NCBI RefSeq assembly: GCF_000430745.1
Contig: NZ_AUMP01000007.1
Span: forward strand, 1-64,000
DNA: 64,000 nt
Source: Fictibacillus gelatini DSM 15865
GTDB taxonomy: Bacteria; Bacillota; Bacilli; Bacillales; Fictibacillaceae
Direction of reading: 5' to 3'
Position 1 is the stretch's first letter, and each line of letters opens with the position of its first letter. Of this stretch, positions 57,959 to 64,000 are shown in pieces. Made by a program: the position numbers and the translations under genes. Below the pieces are notes generated by a model. It did not search any database, was not told the DNA's origin, and saw nothing but the letters and a program-made list of their open reading frames with translations.

Positions 57959-59194
57959 ATGAATAACAGAATGGATAAAAAAACTAGGAATCAATTATTA
58001 AAAGCGCTAGAAAATGCAAAAACGCATCACAGGCAGTTAGAAATTAGACGGGAACAACGGCTTTGGAAGAAGATTGAACTACCATGCAAGCTTTATACCA
58101 TACTCCGTTCATTGACAAAGAACGAATTGGATGTGATTCGTAAAAATCTCAATCTTAGAGGAATGAGCTCCTTGAAGAAAGATGAGTTAGCACGTGAACT
58201 TGAACGAGCTATACCCATTTGTTTTAAACTCGTTTTATCCGTTTTCGATCAGGAAAGATACGAACTCATTCGAAAAATTATAAAAAATTCCGGAGTATTG
58301 CCTATTGACGATGAATTTCCGATTTCAAAAATTGAATCGCTGATGGGGTACGGGATTATTTTTCCCGTTATAAAAAAGGAAAAAAAGATCTTAACGATAC
58401 CGACTGAACTTTGCGTTGAATTTGAACATATCGATGACACAGAACTTCAAGAAAAAATTCGCAGGAACACAGAATGGATTCTCCTTACCCATGGATTACT
58501 TTATTACTATGGGGTATTGAATACATCCAAAATCCTGGATAGGATCAGTTCGCTAACAGAGCAAAAGGTAGAGATTGGTGAATATTTGCATGTTATCCAT
58601 ACAGCAAGTGACTATTATGATCAAGTAAGATTCTCTAATGGATATCTCAAAGATCATAGGATTTTTGATGAAAAGAAAATCATCGATCAACATAAAATGA
58701 GATCCGATATCGACTATTACCCGTTTTCAAAGAAACAGCTTTTAAAAGCGGGAGTTCAGGGATATATCGAAAAAACTCCGGCAATGAAAAAATTTCTTCG
58801 ATTTTTGTTGGAACATTATGATCTTACCGCCGGGGAAACGGATGAAATCGCGATACAAATGAATAATATAATTCATATGGACTTGGAGCCGTCGATGATG
58901 TTTCAATATTTGCAAAGTCGGTTAGAGTTTCCTTCATTTGAATTTGTTCAGCAATTAACGGAGAAAATGATGGATGTTTATAATAATTCTCATATGTGGG
59001 TTCTTAAAGGTTATACCCCTGCTGAGTTGTCTAAAAAAGAGAAAACACACTTGAATCCTGTGCCATCCGAACCTTTCGGACAGGCCGGGACCGGTACAAA
59101 GGAAAGAGGGAACAGCCGTAAAATAGGACGCAATGATCCTTGCCCATGCGGGAGTGGGAAGAAATATAAGAAGTGTTGCGGAAAAGATCAATAA
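57959..59194 (+). CDS. SEC-C zinc-motif protein, function unknown
   Basis: The 411-residue soluble protein ends in a SEC-C motif ([20 protein letters not shown]), a zinc-binding tail also found on SecA. The first 390 residues are helical and not recognised, apart from a segment (about 65-90) with SAP/Rho-N-like spacing ([20 protein letters not shown]). Start ATG 57959 follows TTGGAG. It is intact amid decayed cassettes, which suggests a use, perhaps as a cargo or defence-linked gene. Its promoter is not clear. A perfect palindromic terminator follows 120 bp later. Confidence 0.8.
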   Translation: MNNRMDKKTRNQLLKALENAKTHHRQLEIRREQRLWKKIELPCKLYTILRSLTKNELDVIRKNLNLRGMSSLKKDELARELERAIPICFKLVLSVFDQERYELIRKIIKNSGVLPIDDEFPISKIESLMGYGIIFPVIKKEKKILTIPTELCVEFEHIDDTELQEKIRRNTEWILLTHGLLYYYGVLNTSKILDRISSLTEQKVEIGEYLHVIHTASDYYDQVRFSNGYLKDHRIFDEKKIIDQHKMRSDIDYYPFSKKQLLKAGVQGYIEKTPAMKKFLRFLLEHYDLTAGETDEIAIQMNNIIHMDLEPSMMFQYLQSRLEFPSFEFVQQLTEKMMDVYNNSHMWVLKGYTPAELSKKEKTHLNPVPSEPFGQAGTGTKERGNSRKIGRNDPCPCGSGKKYKKCCGKDQ

Positions 59195-59313
59195 GACCGA
59201 TTTTTAGATAGATACATTGCTTTTCATAGCACTTGCGGCGCTGCGCGTCTTTGCTATTATTCTAATGAGAAAACGTAAAAAGAAACATTTTAAGGTTTAG
59301 CTAAATCTATTTC

Positions 59314-59347
59314 AAATGCCCGTATATTAATTAATATACGGGCATTT
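59314..59347. terminator. Perfect 34-bp palindrome, terminator-like
   Basis: AAATGCCCGTATATTAA (59314-59330) is followed at once by its exact reverse complement. With A/T flanks it can act as a two-way terminator, though the plus-side T run is short. The 374-bp gap 59195-59568 holds this and the palindromic element copy 4, no gene. Confidence 0.7.
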
Positions 59348-59437
59348 ATCATATACTGATTTTGAAGAAGGATTTGGCATGATCTGAAAGTTATTAATAG
59401 TTTATAGATTGTAATGCACTCGAATGGTTGTTCCGGG

Positions 59438-59485
59438 TTACTAGAAAAAGATAGTACTTTAATTATGGCTCTGCTTAAGTAAAAT
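59438..59485 (+). promoter_or_regulatory. T7SS palindromic element, copy 4
   Basis: TTACTAGAAAAAGATAGTAC (59438-59457; first base differs), 22 nt, TAAAAT (59480-59485). It lies 111 bp before the lipoprotein at 59569. The 22-nt spacer is quite different from those of copies 2 and 3, so spacing rather than sequence is kept. Confidence 0.75.
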
Positions 59486-59568
59486 AATAGTTAAAGCCAG
59501 GAGTAAAATCTTTCCGCAAATTCTTTAAATAAATAAGGAAAAATTTAATCAATAAACAAGGGGAAACA

Positions 59569-60291
59569 ATGAAAAAAGTATTTTTTATCCTACTGTTGTC
59601 GGCGGTAATCAGTCTATTAAGTGGCTGCCTGTTCATTAAAGAGATTGACTATCATGCGATTGCAAAAGATTTAAATGAAAAGAACATGACATCCATTATG
59701 CGTGCGAAAAACGGACATTCGGAATATCATCAGGATGCTTATGTGATTACTTCGTCACCAGCAGAAAAAAACCAAATAAAAAAGGAAACAGATGAAATCT
59801 ATTTTGAAGGAATATATAATACCGCCATAAATTCAGCTGCAGGAAAGGCGGTAAAAAGTTTTGAAGTTAGTATCGAAAAGGGGAATGAAGAAAAGCAAAT
59901 TAAAGAAGAAAGTTCAAAAGAGTTTAAAGTACGTTATGCAAATAATCAATATGTAAATCAAGAAACAAATAAGACGCTTAACTTGCAATTTATGCTTGAT
60001 AAACTCCAAGGAATTGAAAAGGTGAAGCCAAAACATTATGAGTACGGTTTAGACGAGCCCCCTTCTCTTGCTTACAATTTAAATGAACAAGAGTTTAACA
60101 AGATTATAAATGATGATTTGAAGATTGATTATGATAAATTTAAAGGAGCCATGATTTCAATTAGATTGCAAGAAGATAAACCAAAGCGCCTTTTTATTAC
60201 AGATATTTCGGTCAGTGTTGAATGGCAGAAAAAGAATAAGAAAGGTCAATGGATCGATTATTTTTATGATAATACCGTAGATTTAAACTGA
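59569..60291 (+). CDS. T7SS-linked lipoprotein, third copy, probable orphan immunity
   Basis: The 240-residue product has a signal peptide and lipobox LSGC (Cys about 22). It shares long blocks with the 52758 lipoprotein (AIAKDLNEKNM, FMLDKLQGIEKVKP, YEYGLDEPPS, FNKIINDDLKIDYDKFKGA). It is clearly more divergent than the 57066 copy. ATG 59569 follows AAGGGG. No lipase toxin follows it; a terminator and then a chromosomal MFS gene come next. Orphan immunity copies of this kind protect against toxins of related strains. Confidence 0.8.
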   Translation: MKKVFFILLLSAVISLLSGCLFIKEIDYHAIAKDLNEKNMTSIMRAKNGHSEYHQDAYVITSSPAEKNQIKKETDEIYFEGIYNTAINSAAGKAVKSFEVSIEKGNEEKQIKEESSKEFKVRYANNQYVNQETNKTLNLQFMLDKLQGIEKVKPKHYEYGLDEPPSLAYNLNEQEFNKIINDDLKIDYDKFKGAMISIRLQEDKPKRLFITDISVSVEWQKKNKKGQWIDYFYDNTVDLN

Positions 60292-60389
60292 CTCTGGCAA
60301 TTATATGCAAAGGAGAGGAAATAGATAATTCCTTCTCAAGACTTAGGATGATTTCGAACACGCAACATATAATATAAAGGATAAACAAG

Positions 60390-60418
60390 CACTCAGTTGA
60401 TCCAACTTGAGTGTTTTT
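60390..60418 (+). terminator. Terminator closing the T7SS island
   Basis: CACTCAGTTG (60390-60399) and CAACTTGAGTG (60403-60413) pair with one bulge, then five T. Confidence 0.8.
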
Positions 60419-60436
60419 CATTTTGGAGCAAACTTC

Positions 60437-60465
60437 TTGACGTCTATTCTTGCATTATTTATAGT
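60437..60465 (+). promoter_or_regulatory. Promoter of the 60502 MFS gene
   Basis: TTGACG (60437-60442), 17 bp, TATAGT (60460-60465). The direct repeats AAGTATAAA after it (about 60469-60489) may be regulatory. Confidence 0.75.
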
Positions 60466-60501
60466 TTTAAGTATAAAAAGTATAAATAATAAGTGAGGTT
60501 C

Positions 60502-61989
60502 ATGATGAAATCTAATCGAAAAGTAGTGATGATTGCGTTAATGATGGCGACATTTTTGACGGCAATCGAAGGAACGATCGTAAGTACGGCGATGCCGAAA
60601 ATCGTCAGTGATTTAAAAGGCATTGAGCTGATGAACTGGGTGTTTTCCATCTTTTTGCTTATTTCGGCGACCGCCGTCCCGATCTTCGGAAAGCTTTCGG
60701 ACCTATTCGGGCGAAAAAGCATTTTCATTGTTGGAACACTTATCTTTTTATTAGGCTCCACACTGTGCGGATTTTCGCAGTCGATGCAGCAATTGATCTG
60801 GTTCCGCGCTCTACAAGGAGTTGGAGCAGGAGCGATTTTGCCTGTAACTTCAACCATTATTGGTGATATTTTTCCGGTAGAACAACGGGCGAAAATGATG
60901 GGATTCATGGGAATGATCTGGGGAATTGCCGGAATTACAGGACCGCTTGTCGGCGGATTTTTTGTTGACCAAATTTCCTGGCACTGGATTTTCTTTATGA
61001 ACATTCCATTTGGGATTGTAGCGATCATCATGATTGCCGTTTCATTAAAAGAGTCGATTGAGAAGAAGAAGCATCATATCGATTATTTAGGCGCAATTAC
61101 GTTTGCTATTAGTATGATCAGCCTTTTATATGCCCTGCAAAAAGGCGGTGAAGAACATAAGTGGACAACTCCGACAATGCTTGGCTTATTTGCCTCCTTT
61201 ATCGCATTTCTGCTTATCTTTTTATGGATCGAATCAAAAGTGAAAGAACCGATGATGCCTCTTGAATTGTTCCGTTCAAAAGTAATGGCTGTATCGAACG
61301 CGGCTGCCTTTTTAGTTAGCAGTGTTTTAATCGGTTTAATGGTTTATATCCCGATGTGGGTACAGGGCGTGTTAGGACAGGGAGCGACTAGAGCAGGCTT
61401 CGCTTCCACTCCGATGTCACTCACCTGGATGCTCGGTTCGTTTTTATGCGGCCGCATGTTAGTGAAAAATGGCCAGCGAGCCGTTGGGCTGCTAGGTACT
61501 TTTGTCATCATTGCCGGGACAGTTTGTTTATCGTTTTTTCAAAAAGACAGCATGGAATTCTGGTTTTATCCGATTACCGCACTGATCGGTCTCGGCTTCG
61601 GGCTTGTTATCACCTTATTTACCGTAAGTAGCCAGGCGGCCGTCGATTGGTCAAAACGCGGAGTGGCAACCGCGTCCAATACCTTTTTCCGAACCCTCGG
61701 CCAAACGATCGGCGCAGCGCTATTTGGAACGTATTTTAATGCAACGCTATCAAATGAAATCGCCCGTCATCCCGATTTGACAATGGGACAAATGAACCAA
61801 TTGATCAACCCGGAAGGAACGAATGCATTGCCGGCTAAGATAGAAGCCGTTCTTCGCGAAATTCTTGTATCAGGCTTGCACCATATTTTTCTCGTATTAA
61901 TTATTATCGCCGTTATCGCTATGCTTATCTCGGCCAACTTGCCCCGTGAAACACTTGAATCCAAAAAAGAAAAACAACATACAGCATAA
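60502..61989 (+). CDS. DHA2-family 14-TM MFS drug transporter
   Basis: The product is about 495 residues with 14 predicted membrane helices. Family motifs are FLTAIEGTIVSTAMPKIV (helix 1, motif D1), GKLSDLFGRKSIF (motif A) and LQGVGAGAILPVTSTII (motif B/C region). It should export drugs or toxic metabolites with proton exchange; the substrate is open. I choose ATG 60502 behind GTGAGG; the GTG at 60493 is part of that site. It is not closely similar to the MFS at 10646 and lacks its N-terminal extension. Single-gene unit with its own promoter and terminator. Confidence 0.92.
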   Translation: MMKSNRKVVMIALMMATFLTAIEGTIVSTAMPKIVSDLKGIELMNWVFSIFLLISATAVPIFGKLSDLFGRKSIFIVGTLIFLLGSTLCGFSQSMQQLIWFRALQGVGAGAILPVTSTIIGDIFPVEQRAKMMGFMGMIWGIAGITGPLVGGFFVDQISWHWIFFMNIPFGIVAIIMIAVSLKESIEKKKHHIDYLGAITFAISMISLLYALQKGGEEHKWTTPTMLGLFASFIAFLLIFLWIESKVKEPMMPLELFRSKVMAVSNAAAFLVSSVLIGLMVYIPMWVQGVLGQGATRAGFASTPMSLTWMLGSFLCGRMLVKNGQRAVGLLGTFVIIAGTVCLSFFQKDSMEFWFYPITALIGLGFGLVITLFTVSSQAAVDWSKRGVATASNTFFRTLGQTIGAALFGTYFNATLSNEIARHPDLTMGQMNQLINPEGTNALPAKIEAVLREILVSGLHHIFLVLIIIAVIAMLISANLPRETLESKKEKQHTA

Positions 61990-61994
61990 TTTTG

Positions 61995-62034
61995 AGGGAG
62001 GCTACCGTGGAGGCGGTGGCCCCCCTTTTTTCTG
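61995..62034 (+). terminator. Terminator after the MFS gene
   Basis: GGAGGCTACCG and CGGTGGCCCCCC pair with a small loop, then six T. Confidence 0.85.
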
Positions 62035-62221
62035 TTAAACTGTCCATTCAATGATGCATAGTCTATTCAATTCTTAATATATATTTTGTAAAACGCTTAC
62101 GCCAAATATTGCTCGAAATTCGTTTTTCATCTGGCATGAAACTTGCAACATTCATCTGATAAAACGTGCAACTATTTTAAAAAGTTGGACGATAAAGTGG
62201 GGAAAAAGGAGGGCATTTTAA

Positions 62222-62503
62222 ATGATGATTCAAGAAATCGTAACAAGCCGCTGGGATAACCGGGAGATTGTGCCGTGTCCGTCGTATGGTGTTGTGGAAG
62301 AAATTATTGTTCAGCCAGGTGACCGGATTTACGAATGGGAGCCTTTGTTTACTATTAAAAAAATCCAGGGCTCTTTAGAACAAATTACTGTAGGCGTAAG
62401 CGGCATCGTTGATTCGTTAAAGGTGAAAAAAGGCGATAAAGTAACGCCAGGTACGGTATTGGCAACGATTAAAGACGATCTTTTTGTGTCAGGAAGCGAT
62501 TAA
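62222..62503 (+). CDS. Small biotinyl/lipoyl-domain-like protein
   Basis: The 93-residue product is a beta-rich hammerhead typical of lipoyl/biotinyl carrier domains (SYGVVEEIIVQPGDRIYEWEPLFTIK and GVSGIVDSLKVKKGDKVTPGTVLATI). The modified lysine of the M-K-M or D-K-A turn is missing, so it is probably not modified. Its role is unknown. ATG 62222 follows AAAGGAGG; a second ATG follows directly. It lies 70 bp before the oxidoreductase gene and may be co-transcribed. Confidence 0.75.
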   Translation: MMIQEIVTSRWDNREIVPCPSYGVVEEIIVQPGDRIYEWEPLFTIKKIQGSLEQITVGVSGIVDSLKVKKGDKVTPGTVLATIKDDLFVSGSD

Positions 62504-62574
62504 GAAAAGTATGCATGAACTCCTTGTTAGTTGGAAAAATTATGTAGAGGACAACTGAACAAGGAGGAACATTC

Positions 62575-64000
62575 ATGACTGATAATTACAAGGATCATAA
62601 ACAGATGCCCCAGTTTCCGGAGCCATACTGGAGGGAATCTGCAGAATTGCCACGCTTTAACCAACTAGAAGAAGATATAGATGTTCACATTGCGATCGTT
62701 GGCGGAGGAATATCCGGAATAACGACAGCCTATTTGCTCATAAAAGAAGGATTCAAAGTTGCCATGATCGATGCCGGAAATCTTTTAAATGGAACAACGG
62801 GGCATACGACTGCAAAAATTACTGCCCAACATGGTCTCATTTATGATGAACTCATTTCGAATATAGGAGAAGAAAAGGCAAGAAACTATTATGATGCGAA
62901 TATAGAAGCAATGAAGTTCATCCAATCAACCATTCAGGAAAATCATATCGATTGTGATTTCAGTGAGGAAGACGCCTACATTTTTACAAATGATGACCAA
63001 TATGTCGATAAATTGAAGAAAGAAATCGAAGCGTATAGGAAGCTTGGGATAAATGGTGAATTTCTAGAGAGCCTTCCTCTCGATTTCTCGATAAAAGCGG
63101 CTGTCAAAATGAATAATCAAGCGCAGTTCCACCCGTTAAAATATTTAAAGAAACTAATTGAAGATATTACAAATCAAGGCGGGCTGATCTTTGAAAATAC
63201 AACGGCGGTGCGTGTCGAAAGAGGGGATCGTCCGGTCATTTATACGAGGGACGGACATGCGATCACATGTGATCAGCTCATTTCATGTTCTCATTTTCCG
63301 TTTTACGATGGCGGTTTTTACTTTTCAAGAATGTATGCCGAGCGTTCTTACGTCATTGCCGTGAAAACGGAAAAAGAATACCCTGGCGGCATGTATATTA
63401 ATGCGGAACAGCCTACCCGCTCATTACGCTATACGATGCATAACGGCGAAAAATTGCTTCTTATTGGCGGTGAAAATCATAAGACAGGCCAGGGCATCCC
63501 GACCATTCAACATTACGAGGCTCTTGAAGAATTTGCGAACGAAACATTCGGGATCAAAGACTATTTGTTCCGCTGGTCAACCCAGGATTTAACGACATTG
63601 GACAAGATTCCATATGTCGGGCGAATTTCTTCCGGGAAACCGAACATTTTTGTTGCCACAGGCTATCGAAAGTGGGGAATGACGAACAGCACGGCTGCTG
63701 CATTATTGCTTAGAGATTTAATCATTCAAAAAGAAAATCGTTATGAAGAACTTTATACGCCATCCCGGTTCGATGCGGAGCCGAGCGTAAAAAATTTCCT
63801 GATCCAAAATGCGGATGTCGCGAAACATTTAATCGAAGGAAAGCTAGAGTATGCACTTAGAAGCGCCGATGATCTTGAGAACGACGAGGGATCTGTCGTC
63901 AATGTGGACGGCAAACGAGCCGGCGCCTATAAAGACGAAAAAGGTGAGGTTCATCTAGTTGATACAACGTGCACACATATGGGCTGTGAAATTGAATGGA
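62575..64000 (+). CDS. yhfW: FAD-dependent oxidoreductase with C-terminal Rieske domain (YhfW-like), partial
   Basis: About 475 residues are visible, from ATG 62575 behind CAAGGAGG to the window edge. A DAO-type FAD fold opens with IAIVGGGISGITTAYLL (dinucleotide-binding G-x-G-x-x-G, about 40-56), and TGHTTAKITAQHG follows. The end has begun a Rieske iron-sulphur domain with the first ligand pair CTHMGC. The same two-domain layout is found in B. subtilis YhfW. Substrate unknown. The second Rieske ligand pair lies outside the window. Confidence 0.88.
   Translation, partial: MTDNYKDHKQMPQFPEPYWRESAELPRFNQLEEDIDVHIAIVGGGISGITTAYLLIKEGFKVAMIDAGNLLNGTTGHTTAKITAQHGLIYDELISNIGEEKARNYYDANIEAMKFIQSTIQENHIDCDFSEEDAYIFTNDDQYVDKLKKEIEAYRKLGINGEFLESLPLDFSIKAAVKMNNQAQFHPLKYLKKLIEDITNQGGLIFENTTAVRVERGDRPVIYTRDGHAITCDQLISCSHFPFYDGGFYFSRMYAERSYVIAVKTEKEYPGGMYINAEQPTRSLRYTMHNGEKLLLIGGENHKTGQGIPTIQHYEALEEFANETFGIKDYLFRWSTQDLTTLDKIPYVGRISSGKPNIFVATGYRKWGMTNSTAAALLLRDLIIQKENRYEELYTPSRFDAEPSVKNFLIQNADVAKHLIEGKLEYALRSADDLENDEGSVVNVDGKRAGAYKDEKGEVHLVDTTCTHMGCEIEW

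Overview
The window is a chromosomal segment of a Firmicute of the family Bacillaceae. Base composition is moderately AT-rich, Bacillus-type ribosome binding sites precede most genes, and gene order in the conserved parts follows Bacillus (trxB-yvcI-rapZ-yvcK-whiA-crh, clpP, sigL/yvfG neighbourhood, cggR-gapA-pgk-tpiA-pgm-eno, yvbJ). I cannot assign a species. No rRNA, tRNA or CRISPR array was seen.

Layout. (1) 1-1,300 is an accessory scar: the 5' end of an IS256-family transposase, an array of eleven units with an exact 52-bp period, and a broken Uma2-like gene. (2) 1,300-9,800 is conserved housekeeping: a TPR/HTH protein (YvcD-like), thioredoxin reductase, Nudix hydrolase, RapZ, YvcK, WhiA, Crh, then ClpP on the minus strand behind a CtsR operator, and YvfG. 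(3) 9,800-20,000 holds an HlyD/MFS efflux pair, a cold-shock gene with a strongly folded leader, sigma-54, a SwrC-type RND pump, a YthPQ-type ABC transporter and a glutaredoxin-like protein. (4) 20,000-27,300 is the glycolytic run, headed by CggR with a recognisable CggR operator. (5) 27,300-29,600 carries a YvbJ-like protein and a lipoprotein on the minus strand.

(6) 29,700-60,300 is a type VIIb secretion (T7SSb) island. Two almost identical WXG100 genes flank an LXG-toxin cassette. They are followed by esaA-essA-esaB-essB-essC and then an EsxC-like, an EsxB-like, an EsaE-like, an EsxD-like and an EsaD-like gene. This is the Staphylococcus aureus order, not that of B. subtilis yuk/yue. Downstream lies a graveyard of polymorphic toxin cassettes: an ADP-ribosyltransferase toxin tail cut by an IS66 remnant with an ADP-ribosylhydrolase next to it, a 300-bp copy of essC with a damaged Walker A, a lipoprotein plus 'reverse' lipase toxin (stop codon and frameshift), a DUF4176 gene, membrane proteins, a decayed second copy of the lipoprotein-lipase unit, and a third lipoprotein.

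The most interesting signal is a perfect or near-perfect palindrome, GTACTAGAAAAAGATAGTAC, at four places in the island. Each copy is followed at exactly 22 nt by TAAAAT. One copy lies between the lipoprotein 28477-29553 and the first T7SS gene; the other three precede the three T7SS-linked lipoprotein genes. It looks like an undescribed regulon element tying secretion genes to toxin-immunity cassettes.

(7) 60,400-64,000 returns to ordinary chromosome: a 14-TM MFS pump, a small biotinyl/lipoyl-like protein, and a FAD-Rieske oxidoreductase running off the window.
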